Assembly: GCF_020085105.1 (NCBI RefSeq)
Contig: NC_058047.1
Coordinates: 18,884,501 to 18,948,500, forward strand
Reading direction: 5' to 3'
Source: Siniperca chuatsi
Lineage: Eukaryota; Chordata; Actinopteri; Centrarchiformes; Sinipercidae
DNA length: 64,000 bases
In this document: positions 13,101 to 35,100 of the stretch, in pieces
Numbering within the stretch: the first letter of the stretch is position 1
Layout: each line of letters starts with the position of its first letter
Notes under the pieces: model-generated
What the model saw: only the letters and a program-made list of their open reading frames with translations
What the model was told of the DNA's origin: nothing
Database searches by the model: none
Made by a program: the position numbers and the translations under genes

Positions 13101-16100
13101 TCAAGTAGCATTTCAGATGTTGTCTTTGTTTGAAACTTTGAAGTGATTAAGTGCAAATGTACATATTTAGCTGGGCGAGACCCTTAGAAAAGCAGAAACA
13201 CTGTCCTCTTTCTGGAGCATGATTGCTCCACAGTGGAGGATAATTCTTTCCAGCTCCCTGTTGCTGCTCTCCTTTAGGAATGCCTTCCTTCTCCAGTCAC
13301 TAAATGGTTTTCATCTGGAGGAGGTGGATAGACTCTGCTAATCTGGAGTGAGCATTTGGTCTGTCTTGGTCAATAACTGAACATCGAAGATAGAGATTTT
13401 GATGTAAGCCGTAATGTCTGTTTCTGTCTTGCTGCGTGTCCATGGTTCAGGGGCTCTGTTCAAGTTACTTGACCTTGACGTCCTTGATTTTCTCTGAAAA
13501 CGTATCTGGCTTAGCAGCGGCTCCTCATAAGGACTGAAGGGTGTGTTTATTTAATGATCCTCTGAGTTTGAAAGTAGCTCAATCAAGAGGAAGCGACATG
13601 TTTGGAGGAGAGGAATGTTTTGGAGATGACATCATTTACAGGTGGATCGACCATGGGAGACCAACTGCAGTCTATTTTTACTTCTCTGAGATTGTACATG
13701 TGCACTTTAGCTAACAGGCAGCTTTCACTGGGGGTTCAAGGCAGAGCTCCACACCAATGAAGGAGTTGGGGGATTAGATTTTCCTACTCCTCTAACCTAA
13801 ACAAACATCCCCACCAGTGCTCTGAAAAGGACTCCTACCAACCCAAATGTTTAACCCTTAAGCCCAAAACCCACTGCCACCGAATGGCGCGCGTCAAAAC
13901 AGCCGCCCCCATAATTTTCTATGTACAACCCCGCACAGGTGGTGGCTAGGCACGCACCAACACTTTTCAACGCGCAGCCCTGCGACACTTCACGTTACTC
14001 TCCTATTTCCAGCCTTGACGCCCCTGAAAAAACAATTTTTACCTCAGAGAAACAGCTGTTTTGTACTTGTACAATGTTGGCCCAAATACAGATATTACTA
14101 GTTTGTTGTTTGCTTTTCACTGTAGTTTTAACTATTTCACTTGTGTCTTCACTTGCCTGTATCTATAAGGCAAAAATAAATAAACTCCACCCGCTCCATG
14201 CTTGTACATCCTGGCTCCCGTAGCAGCTCTTCTTCTTCTCTGGTCCGGTGACAGCTGGACTTCCTCACCTCACCTCTTGATGTCGCTGTCTCTTGTGTGT
14301 GTAGATTAGAACATTGATTATACAGTGTAGAACAGTGGATGAGGAGAGACTAGACTGGTCGACGCACTGCAGCGCGACGCTTCCTATTGGTGCTAGGGAC
14401 GGCACTTGCTAGGGGCGGCAGTGTGTTTTCCACTTCATAGACTACACAGACTACAAACTAAAATATCTCAACAACTATTCAATTGATTGCAGTGAAATTT
14501 AGGTCAGACATTCATGTTCCCCTCAGGATAAATTGTAATAACTTGGTTATCCCTTAACATTTCTTCTAGGGCCACCAGGTCAAAATTTTTATTTTCCTGT
14601 ATTTATCACTAAATACCTGCAAAACTAATGACATTCCCATCAGCCTCAGCTGTACTTTGTTTTTAGTGCTGCTAATTCACAAATATTAAAATGCTAACTC
14701 ACTAAACTAAGATGGTAAATATGGTTGGTCTTTTTGTAGCCTGTGAGATTCTTGACTAATTTTCTAATGGTAAAACATTGCTTTATTGTTCAACATTGGC
14801 TTGTGCATTTGATTGTAGAGCGTCCCAATCATTCATTAAAAATAAAAAAAAGTAAATAAAAGATGAGCATATTGGTGTAATTTTCTGAATCAAAATTGGC
14901 TGGATTATTAGGTTATGTGAATGTTTAAGTAGCCTAATTGACATCCTATTAGACCTGTATTTAGTTTTATTCACCCAAATCTTTTGATTATACTTGCTTA
15001 TGAATTGCTTCATTTCTGCTATTAAAAAAAGATTCCCTCATGAACATGTCCCCAGAGTTTGTGCCAGTCTGGCAGCCACCATCCTCCTGAGATGCACTCT
15101 CAGGTTTCCTCAGATGCGTTGTTGCCAGACATCAGGGTTTTATCAGCACACACAAGCTCACTGTGTTGCTGAAACGTTCTGGGTCATCTCCAGATGGCAC
15201 TAGTAAAAGGGGGAAGGAGACCACGCAGAGCAGGACGGTAGATTTGGCAGCTTCTTCAAAGAGCTGCTGTTTGAAGTAGGGCCTTGTGGCTGTGTGTTTC
15301 CTGTTTCACTGTTCAGGCTTCTCAAGCAGTTGGCTGAATAGAATTTAGACATTTTGGTGAAAAGTGGATGTAAACAGTGCAGGGAATTAATTGTGAGTCT
15401 TCAATTTGGATAATGGGGTTAGGTGCGTTTTAGATTATGGCACACAAATTACAGTGTAATTATTTTGTAATTATTGTAGAGATGAGGGGTGAAATCCCAT
15501 GTGGGTTCATCAGTATGACCAACCCCTTTCACATTACATATAGTCATTTGAACTATTGTTAATATAAGATAGATTAGTGCAGCTTTAATATTTATGACAG
15601 ACATGGATTAATTTTGGTGTGACCATTTTTTATTAGGGAATGCTTTAATAATTTTAGAATACAGTAATGTAGTTGAGTAGTAAGTAAATAGGGTAAAACA
15701 ATTCTGACATGGGAAAAATTGTGAAAGTAGCCCACTGGAACGGCTTTTATACAGATTTAGTAGGCCACCTTTGTATGTTCTTGGATTGGTCATTGTATAG
15801 TTACGAGCGACTCACTTGATCAAAGTAATTATGAGCGAAGTACAAGATATGTGGGCTGTAATACGAAGTCTGTTCTCTTCTTTTTCTGTGTACGGGTAAC
15901 GTTAAGGTATATTGACTGTAAAATTGCAAAAATAAATAAACACAAAATCAAATAAAGCTAACTTCAAAAGGACTGGCAAACTCTTGCACTTACAAACCCA
16001 CAAGGTGCTTTCACTACCCAAGGCTGCTGCCCACTGCCTCGTCTCTGCTCAGTTTTTTAGAATGCAGTTATTATTCATTAATTATTTTAAAATATTTTGA

Positions 16101-19100
16101 GAAAATATTATAATAATAATAATAATAAAACTTTATTTATAGAGCACTTATCAAAACAAAGTACAAAGTGCTTCACAACAAGAAAAATAAAATAACACGG
16201 TGAATGACGAAATATAAAGAAATAAAACACATGAAATACAGAAAAGCAATAAAATAAACAGTAAAATAAACAGCCAGTTCACGTAAAATCAGGATATGCT
16301 TTCAGATAAAAATGTGTTTTGAGACGAGATTTAAACGAAGACACTGACTCAGACAACCTAATTTCTTCGGGCAAGTTGTTCCAGAGCCTCGGGGCCCTGA
16401 TAGCAAAAGCTCTGTCCCCTTAGTTTTCATCCTGGACTCAGGAACAGACAGGAGACCCCTGCCCGAAGATCTCAAACTACGTGAAGGTTCATAAGGGATT
16501 ACAAGGTCTAAAATATAATCTGGGGCCAGGCCATGAAGAGCCTTAAAAGTAATCAACAAGATCTTAAAATCAATCCTAAAACCAACAGGGAGCCAGTGTA
16601 AAGAGGCTAAAACAGGTGTTATGTGGTCATACTTCTTGGTCCTGGTTAACAGCCTAGCAGCTGAGTTTTGTACAGTCTGCAGTCGTGTCAGAGCTTTTGA
16701 TTAAGACAAGTGAACAGGCTGTTACAATAATCAAGGCGTGAGGAGATAAAAGCATGCACAACAGTTTCTGCATCACTAAGATTTAAAATAGATCGTATTT
16801 TTGCAATGTTTCTGAGGTGATAGAAACATGATTGGACAAGCTTAGTGATATGTTGCTCAAAACATAAATTGCTATCAAACAGGACACCAAGATTTCGTGC
16901 AACAGGCTTGATATGTTGTGACAGGTTACCAGTGGATGGCAGTATTTGTTTAGTGATGTGTTGGGGCCCAATAACAAGGATTTCAGTTTTATTTGAGTTG
17001 AGCTGAAGAAAATTTATCGACATCCAATTTTTATGTCAGACAGGCAGTCCTGCAGAGAACTCAGCATACTAAGGTCAGTGGGCTTGACAGGGAGGTACAA
17101 CTGTGTGTCATCCGCATAACAATGAAAAGAAATACCATGTCTGCGGATTACATCACCCAAGGGAAGCATGTATAAGGAGAACAATATTGGTCCCAGAATT
17201 GAACCTTGAGGCACACCATACTTGATATGGGAAAAGGATGACTTGAAGTTATTAATGCTAACACAGAATTTCCTATTGGACAGATAAGATGCGAACCAGT
17301 CTAGTGCAGTTCCAGATATGCCCACCCAGTGCCTCAGTCTGTCTAAAAGAATGCCATGATCAATTGTATCAAAGGCAGCACTTATGTCCAACAGCACAAG
17401 AATTGAACACATGCCTGCGTCTGCATTCATTAAAAGGTCATTAGTGACTTTGAGAAGGGCTGTCTCAGTGCTGTGGTGTTGACGAAAAGCCAGATTGGAA
17501 CTTTTCAAAGGTATTATTGTTTTCCACAGCAGCAAGGAGCTGCTTAGATACAAGTTTTTCGAGAATCTTGAAATAAAAGGCAATTTGGATATTGGGCGGT
17601 AGTTATCCAGGAGGGTGGGATCAAGCCCAGGTTTTTTTAAGACTGGCTGGACACAAGCTGTTTTAAAGAAATCAGGGGCGCAGCCAGTAGACAGCGAGCT
17701 GTTAAAAATAATTTGTAAAAGGGGCGCAATACAATCCATAACTTCCAATAGAAACCTAGTTGGGATTTTGTCCAGAGGGCTGGAGGATACTCTCATAAGA
17801 GACATGATGTCTGCGAGTTCGGGCAGAGTAACAGCAGAAAAATTGCTCAAAGAATCCCTGAGCGGGTGATCCACATCTAAAAAGGCAGGATTGGCAGGAT
17901 ATTAACACAGTAATAAAGCTACAAGTCCTTCATGAGTACAAATGATTACCCATTTTATTCAAAGACTTCCTGCTTTGTTCTTCCATGCTTTTCTGTTATT
18001 CATTATTTTATACGTCCATCATAATTTGCAAGATTTCCATTAAATCCGTCCTCCATTTGTCCATGTGTTGTGCATTTGGATTATGCATGTGACAAGTTTC
18101 CGCACTTTGTGCTGCCTATCTGTTGATCTTATATGTATTACTGGAATGAAATTAGCTAAGTGCTAGTAATGTCAGAGCAGTTTATTTTGAACTCAACAGA
18201 ATCCACATTACTGCACTTGACTGTGCAGTAATGACAGGACCTTGAACCAAGGCGGGAAAAAAATCAGTTGTGATATCATCAAGCTATATGGAGATAAACT
18301 GAGAATAACTTTTCCAGTTCGCTTTCAGGCAGAAGCCTAATTTGACATAGACATAGCGTGACAAAGAGCAAAATCCTAACCCAGAGGATGATTTCCAGAG
18401 ACGTCTGTCCAAACACTGAAGCCAAAAGTTCCAGTTTCACTGCAGGTGCAAAAGAGGAAGTTCAGCAGCAGATGAAGTCATACTCAGCATTACATCTACT
18501 AACCATCTAATGATATGAACATCCATGGAGTCTTCCGGCTGCAGAAGTGGCTATTTTATTGTCACAGTACGATCTGATAAACTCCCTCTGCGTCTAAAGT
18601 ATACACCTGTGGAAATCCTGCAGAAGAAGCTGATGTCTTGCACAGGTGTGTGGAAAAAGACTGCAGCTTTTAAACAACTTGCAGCGCTCTCAGGCATTTT
18701 AAAGATGCCTACAGCTCCATTTCTGGGTCATATATGAGTGCACTAAAACTGACTGAGGTGTGTTTGGCTTGTTTGCTCCATATGAATGTTGGTATCATCT
18801 CAACTCTCTCATCTCACATACAAAGGAAGCCACAAGTTTTTACGTTGTCTGTTAATATAAATACACAAGGGAGCCTCAACATGTTGTTAATAGCTTTTTC
18901 TAGCAAAGAATTTTACAAGCATGTCCATTTTAAAGGATGTTCTTCCCCCAGGCTGAGCAAAGTCAGGCTGTGGGAGACCACAAACCATAAACCACACCGC
19001 TGTCTCATGTCCAGGATCTTTTTCCAAAGTTGAATTTCCCCAGATAAAGCCAGAGCAATCACTTTGTAGGTCAAACCTCAGGATGACCTTGTAAAAATTT

Positions 19101-19986
19101 AGTTATCTTTGATAACAAGCTTTGTGTTTAACATCGTATTGTACACCATCTGCGGTGTGTTGCCGTCTCTGGGGTTTTTTTCAAAAACAATAGCCTGACT
19201 CATCAATATTAATCACTTTTCTGTCCCTCAGTCCCTCAGACAGAGTTTCTTCTTTTCTTCTCTGAACGCGACAAGGAGCCTGAAGGATCCTGACTCATCA
19301 TCAGTGATCGCTCGTTTTTTCTCTCTCCCTCATTATTGCCAGAGTTCTTTCTTTCGTTCCTCTCAAATTTGCATGTCCTGCTCTTGTTTATAGCTGTTTA
19401 GTTTATCTCTATGAGGGAGAAAAGGGAGAAATCCAGTATGTGACTCACCTCTGGACTCCATCTGTAACCCGGCCTCCACCCGTACTCGCTGTGGTTCTCA
19501 GCCCCCCAACTGCCTCAAAACAATACTCCTTTATACTCCCAAAATAAAATAAATACTCTCATCATTTCTTTCTGCAAGTATGACAAAAAACCTGCCAGTA
19601 ACAATGATGATGAATACAGTTTGGCAGTTTGGCGAGCACTATTAGTGTCTTGAGTTGATTAAAGCTTTTGCTGTGATAGAGCAAATACATAAATTCATCT
19701 GCAGTTCATTCATCAGTAACTTATTCATTTATGCATTTATTGACGCATCGAGAACTAAAAATCTTCCGCTTCCTTTTCTGCCATTACAGACAGCATCATA
19801 AGGGACAAACAGTACGAGGTGATGATGCAAATTGACTGTGAAGTAACGGACACGAGGATCCTCCACATCAGGTCTTCCACCATCCCACCTTTGCTCCGGG
19901 TCAACCACACGGACACGTTTTACCAGCACTCTGCAACCGACAACCAGGCCGCACCTCCTGTCGGTGTGCTAATGGGGTCGGCTTAA
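1159..19986 (+). CDS. atf6: Cyclic AMP-dependent transcription factor ATF-6 alpha, 3' part (luminal domain)
   Basis: ATF6 is an ER-membrane bZIP factor. Under ER stress it moves to the Golgi, where S1P and S2P release its N-terminal transcription activator. Only luminal-domain exons are here: 1159-1292, 2878-2973, 3089-3191, 4006-4076, 5698-5809, 10395-10479 and 19790-19986 (TAA stop). All have AG/GT borders and matching phases. Recognition rests on [34 protein letters not shown] and [19 protein letters not shown], which follow the vertebrate ATF6 C-terminus closely. The first exon carries RHLL (1201-1212), the expected site-1 protease motif. The bZIP and transmembrane exons must lie left of the window. 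The C-terminal tail after the DTRILHI block diverges from what I know of mammals. The last intron is 9.3 kb and holds an antisense LINE. Family identity is very secure; exon borders were read by eye. Confidence 0.93.
4951..5315. mobile_element. hAT-like MITE copy 1
   Basis: Terminal inverted repeats TAGAGCTGCAACTA (4951) and TAGTTGCAGCTCTA (ending 5315) are perfect over 14 bases. The 365-base interior is non-coding with ATCGATTAAT motifs near both ends. This is the layout of the abundant hAT-derived MITEs of fish. A clean target-site duplication was not seen. It lies in an atf6 intron. Confidence 0.8.
7244..7565. mobile_element. hAT-like MITE copy 2
   Basis: It begins GGCTGCAACTAATGATTATT and ends around ACGATTAATTGATTATCAAAA...ATTAATCG, with an interior similar to copy 1 (GTTTTGCCAGAC, CACTTTTGCTTGAAAAA). 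The right terminal repeat is eroded. It lies in an atf6 intron. Confidence 0.7.
14455..14720 (+). repeat. Dispersed repeat family copy 1
   Basis: Text such as 'tatctcaacaactatt', 'cagacattcatg' and 'cagcctcagctgtactttg' recurs at about 24150-24470 and 59780-60380 in the same word order. The copy is diverged and has no coding frame. The class (SINE, LINE tail or other) is not clear to me, but it behaves as an interspersed element. Confidence 0.7.
16097..17900 (-). pseudogene. Degenerate non-LTR retrotransposon (L2/CR1-like LINE), 3' part
   Basis: The minus strand encodes reverse transcriptase pieces in more than one frame. The largest, 17014-17874, has [18 protein letters not shown] and the catalytic-type [12 protein letters not shown] motif. 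Downstream pieces lie at 16688-17023 and 16302-16559, the latter with LHGLAPDYI, a common C-terminal LINE motif. The 3' end at about 16097-16150 reads, on the minus strand, as a gene tail ending in ATAAATAAAG followed by TTATTATT-type repeats, as in fish L2 elements. The 5' endonuclease part is missing and the frame shifts at about 17014-17023, so the copy is dead. It sits antisense inside the last atf6 intron. Confidence 0.85.
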
Positions 19987-22702
19987 GATCACCAGCAGCA
20001 CCTGTATTATTTTTAACTCAACAAAACCCATGAAGACAAAACAGAACATACGACCTTACTTAACTTTTTTTTTGTGTGACGAAGTATATTTTAAATCTGG
20101 TGTACTCCCACTGACTTCATGATTGTGATTTAGTTTTGAATGAAATCAAATCATTACAATACAAAGGTAGCTCAAATTGTCAGCACCAGTCAGCCACATT
20201 CTTTATTAGGGCTGATATCTGGAGGTAGTCTGTAATAGGGTCCGAGCAGACGCTAGCTCCTTGTGTGGCAACACTGACTTCTCCCTGTAACCCCAGACGC
20301 CCCACATAAGGGTAATTGCTTAGCGGCAGGGGGCAGAGCATTGAACCCTGAGTCACCCCGTCATAACACAAATACTTTTACCCCATAGCAGCTCTTCTCA
20401 AGTCTGCTGTTTCTTTTGTGGTTCTTAATTTCGGGACAAGCTGCAAAGCCAGAGGAGAAAACTGAAAATGATAATACACCTAAGATTAATCTCACAGGGA
20501 ACTTGCCTAATTAAATACAGGAAAAAGTCATTTGTGATATCAGTGTTTAGAAGCACAACAAATTCTGTGTTTGTATCTTAGCTTCAAAATGGAGCTCTCT
20601 TAGTCATTTGTAGTCTGTTTGCCTCCCTAAATAAAGCTAATTTTATTTGTGAAATAGTAAGAGATGCCAGATTGATTACATGCAGCAATAGAGGCATTCA
20701 GTAAACTCAGGCAGTCAGGTGACCCGTGAAAGCTAGCAGGATAACCACTGTTGTTGGCTGGTTTCCATTAATTTAAGGATTTCAGGTGCTGTTTTTACCA
20801 TTGTATTGATGAAGGATTTCGGTTCTTAATTTTTGGACTTCTGTTATATTGATGAACAGATTCAGATACTTTACATAGTGTATTTATTTGTATTATTATG
20901 TAACAGTAATGCCAACTACTGTGGTGTGATGCAATTCACTCATTTCTGCTGTCAAAACTTTCTTCTGTCAAGATTTATTGATTTTTGTTTTCTCTGTCTG
21001 GTTATGCTTTCCAGGAACTTTTTAATTAAACTGACTACATTAAACTAAATGACATATGGTATACACAATAATAAATGGTGGATATTGAGGAAACATAATG
21101 TAAATGTTAGCACTAGGAGATTTCTTTAGTGTCAGTGGTGGACATCCTGAGATTTTTATCCCAGAAAAATATATCTTCATCAAATTTGAAACCCCTACAG
21201 TTGAGCTAAAAAGGCCGATGTTTGACATGTAACCACTGGTGAAAAACCTTAAGTCCTGACTTCTCGTCCACAGGCTAAATTGCACATTTATTTGGTGCAC
21301 TTAAACCTGTATTTAAATTGCAACCAACTGGAAATTCTTTTTTAAAAACTGTGATGTAGTTGTATTATCTGATAGTTTTTAATACTAATTTGTTGTAATA
21401 AAAATTTGCACTATAAATGCAGAACCTGGAAAGATCAGTCCTGGCTTTAAATGCCTTACATTAATGTGTCTGTAACCTTGTTTTGACTACCGGTAATAGG
21501 GGGTAAAATTGATATTAAATAAGAAATTATACATCATCAGAATTTGTAACTTTTGCTCATAGTCAGTTTTTGTTAATGTTGTTAAAACAATGTACTATAC
21601 TTCTGTGTCTGAAAGTGCATTTCTTTTAGCTACATGATTGTACAGATGGTTATGTTTCAGCTCAACAGATGCCCATAAAAATTGTTAAAAAAAAAACATG
21701 CCCTTTTGTTTTCTTAAGCCAGGCCATCCGTGTGTATTTTTTTCCCTTTTAGTTTCAAGAATATATTTGATTTACCACGATGTTTTCACTGCATCCCAGT
21801 ACTTACTGTTGGGACAAAGCAAGAGTACAATTAAAAACTTGCGATGTTTTGTTTTTTGTATTCTACTATGTGCATAAACCAAAATAAACACTGGATTTTT
21901 TCTAACTACACCTTTGTGTGCATCCTTCAGGCTGTTGGGGGAAATCCTAAATAGATTGACTGTTCCTGGATATTTTCTTTCACAATAACTCAATTTACAT
22001 CCAGTAACAATAAATTTACAGGCTTGAACAATCATTTTCTGTATTTATGGTTTTTCTTTCTACTCTTTTTTTACTGCTTGGCTGTCTTCTATCCTCACAG
22101 TCGTCCAGTTAAATTGACACTCATAAGCTGTAATTAAAGCCACTTTAACTGTGATTAGCCATACAAAGAAGACGTTTTCTGTTAGTATTTCCGAACTTTA
22201 TTGTAGTCTCCTACACAGTCTGACAGTCTGGAGGGAGTAAGTGCTTTCACAAGACAAAGGTCAACAGCATTACCTGTGATATTAAGAGAAATGTAATGCA
22301 AAATAATGTGTATAAAACAGGAAAAAGTTATTTGTCCACATACTTTGGGGATTTCTTCCAAGAGTATGCGTCTATGAACTTGTTCTTTTATGTGAATTGT
22401 TAAAGTGTTATTTGATCCAAGACATGAACTTATCCTATCTACATTCATTTATCTCATAGGGCTTTTACAGTATACAATATATACAGTATAACTTGATGTG
22501 TTGAGTGAGGAATCAGGCTCATCGTTTCATTTATTGCAGGTAAAAATTAAAAAGATCTTGATAAGAACAAAACAGTTTAGTCACAATATACTGAAGTACA
22601 TTTGGCCCCCATTTGTCTCCATACTGAAGGCCATGTGGACTGATCTACAATCCATTCAAAACATAGAATTAAGTTTTTAAAATAACTACTGTCAAACCCT
22701 TA
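19987..22702. other. Convergent 3' UTR region of atf6 and olfml2b
   Basis: The two genes end tail-to-tail here. Candidate atf6 polyadenylation signals AATAAA occur at 20630-20635 and 21397-21402. On the opposite strand an AATAAA-type signal for olfml2b appears near 22197-22202. Open frames in the interval (for example 21040-21300 and 21772-22035 on the minus strand) are short and unlike known proteins. I see no independent gene here. Confidence 0.55.
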
Positions 22703-30937
<8,235 letters not shown>

Positions 30938-32128
30938 GTTGTGAGGCTCACAGAGCGCCGAAAAGACAAATAATGTTGCAAGTATGTTAGCAGGCACAGC
31001 CTGTCACCAATTAATTTAGCTGCCAAGTAAATGTCATAGCCTGCTTCTGGCTCCAAAATTAGAGAGGTGTAATCAGATAGCGAGATTAAGGTTTATAGCG
31101 CGATGTCATCTTTTTCATTGTCACAGCGAACGCGGGCTACTGCGAGTGTGGAGAAACCGTGCACTCTGAGGGAGCAGCCGGCAGCTGCTGCTGGAGCTGC
31201 GCTAACAGGAGGCGGACCTGAGCGAACTGGCGAGGAGGAGTTGAACTGCTTCAGACGACTTCTCAAACATGATGTGCAGCACAATTAATAGTCATGACTA
31301 AAACAAAGTCACTGAGAGCTTCAGTCTAATCTTTAAAATCATGCTATTATGAGTTGTAAAACATATTTCGAGGTCAAATACAAAGTAGCAGCCCGTTCCG
31401 AATTGATTTGATGCTCCTCAGTCACCTCACAGCAGCCCACCGTCAGCTGTGGTTTTGCTGCCCTCTAGCCGCAGCAGGGTTCACTCCAATGACAACAAAT
31501 AAAGCACTGAGATTGACTTGTTTATTTGTACTTTAAGGCACATTCAATTTATGCAGTTATTTATTTATTAACTTCTTCCTGTAGTGCCATACACGTATAT
31601 GTATGTAGAAAAGTTTAATTAAGGCACATGGTGCCCTGTAGGTTTGAGAATCCAGAAAAGAAATTTGTCATAAAAATAAAAAACCCTGTGTTGTGATACC
31701 AAAAGAACAGTTCTGCCTTGTAGCTCTTGGTGATTATCCATAGGAAAACAATCAAGTCTTACATGAAATAACATTTTAAAAGTACACAAATTGCAGCAGT
31801 TACCATCAAAATTGCACACACCATCAAATCCACAAAGCCCCCAATTGAATCGCTTTCATTTTGCAATTTCTCCATAATTATAAACATGAACAATCAAGCA
31901 CCACAGCCTTTTTGTCAAACATTTTTTCTTGACAATTGTCCACAGAAAGTCTTACAAATATCCCATAGCATAATCTGATGCCTTCATCTGTAGTGAGCAT
32001 CGATATATGTAAGAAACCTTTGAGTCTTTAAAACCATTGCTACTAGCCTCAGAATGACTAGTAAGTCACCCAGTCAGAAATCTGATAGGTAGGTCGTAGT
32101 TTAGTGCAAAAGTGATTATTTATGTCCC
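30938..32128. other. Region between olfml2b start and tor1aip2 end
   Basis: It contains the olfml2b 5' UTR and promoter side (30938 to roughly 31300, locally more GC-rich) and the tor1aip2 3' UTR (leftwards from 32128). AATAAA-type signals on the minus strand lie near 31519 and 31557-31569. No coding exon was recognised. Confidence 0.5.
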
Positions 32129-35100
32129 CTAGCATCCTTCATGTTCAATCCTTTCCTCTGCTGCCACAGGAAGGATGAGGTGAGAAATACGACTCCATAG
32201 TCCACCATACTTGTTAAGGTCCATCCTGTCAAAAGATATAGGATGGTCACCAGAGAGGAACTTCTTCTGAAGATGGTCGTCCACCATCTCCTCCACAATA
32301 CTCAAATGACTGTTGGCAGGAATCTCCTCTTCTTCCCCCAGCAGTACTGTGAACATCAGACAAGTCTTCTTGTAGGCGGCGTTCTCATGGTCACAGTAGC
32401 GATAAAAGATCAGGGTGGAGCCTGGAGGCAGCTCCTCGAAGCGGTGAATGACAGCCACGGGTTTGTCTCCTTCGAAAGCTCCCTGCAACTGGTTGTCTAT
32501 GTCCAGTTTGACCTCATCGCTGTCCTGGCTGGCTTTGCTGGCTCCATCGATGTGGAGGACGGAGGCGTTGAGGGCAGAAGAGAAGGCGGAGGCCAGACTC
32601 TGAGCCAGGCAGTGCAGTGTCTTCTCAGCTTTGAGGCCCGCAGTCAGGATCAGACTGACTGGCTCTGTGGGCTGGGCTGCCCGGAGGTGCCTCAGCAGGT
32701 GGATCTTGCTCCTAATCCAGAGCTCAGCACGCTGGTTAGGGAACTGAGTCTTCACTTTTTCCATCTGCCTGAGGAAGATTTCTATTTGCTGTGTATCGTT
32801 TTTCTGAGGTGGAGACTCAGGTTGGAGGAGATACTGCACCAGGATGGCAAGAACTAACACTATACCTATACCCATCAGGTATATTTTACGTTCTATGGAG
32901 AGAAAAAACATGTGTTGTATCAACCAGTACTTTATAAGTAATTCACAAGCTATTTATAATTGTATATCAAGTAATACACAACATACAATGTTACTTTTTT
33001 TAATGACAAATCAGAGACGTTAATTTGCTTGGCTAGTAATCACCATGACACTAAAAAGAAACAAGATATGATAAAACATAAGGAAAAAGTAAGATTACCT
33101 CCAAAAATTCCAGTACCCACTGGAACTATAGGTTCAGTAGTCTCCTCAGTAGTAGGGCCAATGGTTTCAACATTATCTGTCTGTTGATCTCTCTCTTCCT
33201 CAACTGAGATTTGCTGTGGCACTGCTATCTGTGGGGAGGTTGGTTTCTCCTGGATATCCTTTTCTTCCTCAGAATCTGAAACCTTTACCAGGCCTCTTCC
33301 GTCATCTGACCAATAGGAGGAGAAAAACAGATTAACACAAACTAAACTAAACACACACCCCAACCACTGCAAGTCTCTTGTGTAGCTACATGTTGATACT
33401 CCCTCACTGGCTTCCCACCAGTGAACACTGCCTATTGTGTTAGACTGGAACTCCCAGAAACTCAGCACCCCATAGCAGAAAGCTAAAGGATAAAGAAATT
33501 CTCCAGTCATTGAAATTTCAAAAATGTCAGACTCACCGTCACTAGCTACAGTGTTTATGTTGTTAGTGCCTGGGGTTTCTGCACCATGTCTAGCTTTGGG
33601 TCCATCTACTTGGTCATCCTTTCTGTCACCCGGGTTCGGTGGAGTGGTTGTTTCTAGTGCTTTACTCTCCCCAGTGTGGTACTCTCCTGATAAAATTAGA
33701 ACAGTTTACCTTCCACAATAGCTCAAGCATCAGTGCCTCTACAGTTACATTTTAAGTAAAAAAAAAGGGCCTTTTCAATCTCACAGTATTAAGGGTAGGT
33801 TCACAATTTTTTTTATCCATCTTAAAACAATACTCACACGCACATTGAAAGAATTGTTAGTTGCAGTAATTTACAAAAAATAATTTACTTAAAACTGAGA
33901 CAAATGACACTTGCTAGAGGTCTGTAGCAAGCTTTTCCAAAGTGAGTAAAATATAATTGCCCCTGCTCTTTAAAAAGTGTGAATACAATGAATAATAACA
34001 TCTGAATCACTTGTCATAACACTTAGATAGGAACACTCACTGGAAATCTCCTGACCTGTCTTGGTCAGCTGCTCATTTCTCTGTGTCTCTCTGTTGTCAC
34101 CATGACTTCCATCATCAGCCTGAGGTGGGGTGCTGTTCCCCTCCACATTCTGCATGCTGGCCTCATCTGGAGAAGAAGCCTTCTTCTTTTCAGCTAATTC
34201 ACTGTCTGTAGTAAAAACAGATATCAAGTGTCATCTAAGTTATAGTCTGACTGAATGACTAATGTTTGATTTTCAATTTCTAAGGAACCTATTTTAATTT
34301 CTATTCCAGATCCAGTATGTGGTCAGAACCATTTGCTTTTTCTTCAACATACTTTTTGCCTAACAAGTTCATTTACAATAGATTTACAAGGATAATTGTA
34401 GGTGACGCATACCAAAATAGATAAGACTGACAAACTATTGTAGGAACACAGCAAAATGTAACAACTTTGGGTTAAGTGCAGAGACAAGACATCCTGTGTC
34501 ACATTTACCTATACATGAACACACTACACATACTCTTACGTGAGAGCAAGGGAAACATACACACAACAACCACCAAACTGAATAAATGACTTCGAAATTC
34601 ACTTTGGATTTCTTCTTCGCCATGGATGTTTGCACCCCATAGCAGAAAGCTAAAGGATAAAGAAATTCTCCAGTCATTGAAATTTCAAAAATGTCAGACT
34701 CACCGTCACTAGCTACAGTGTTTATGTTGTTAGTGCCTGGGGTTTCTGCACCATGTCTAGCTTTGGGTCCATCTACTTGGTCACCCTTTCTGTCACCCGG
34801 GTTCGGTGGAGTGGTTGTTTCTAGTGCTTTACTCTCCCCAGTGTGGTACTCTCCTGATAAAATTAGAACAGTTTACCTTCCACAGTAGCTCAAGCATCAG
34901 TGCCTCTACAGTTACATTTTAAGTAAAAAAAAAGGGCCTTTTCAATCTCACAGTATTAAGGGTAGGTTCACAATTTTTTTTATCCATCTTAAAACAATAC
35001 TCACACGCACATTGAAAGAATTGTTAGTTGCAGTAATTTACAAAAAAATAATTTACTTAAAACTGAGACAAATGACACTTGCTAGAGGTCTGTAGCAAGC

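Larger units (their letters stand above)
10480..19789. other. atf6 last intron, 9.3 kb
   Basis: The intron separates the exon ending in MNIN from the terminal exon beginning with the residues DSIIRDKQ. It contains a dispersed repeat copy (about 14455-14720) and an antisense L2-like LINE (about 16097-17900). Otherwise it holds only short chance open frames such as 11845-12144 and 13921-14223, for which I see no protein similarity or splice support. Splice phase is preserved across it (a G before the donor completes Asp with AC after the acceptor). Confidence 0.7.

Noticed and set aside
32243-32857. 204-codon plus-strand open frame
   Set aside because: It is exactly antisense to the tor1aip2 luminal exon, which has clear family similarity.
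33040-33510. Minus-strand open frame extending upstream of the tor1aip2 exon at 33099-33305
   Set aside because: The extension beyond 33305 is intron: a good acceptor (GGTCAG) stands at the border and the phase fits the next exon.
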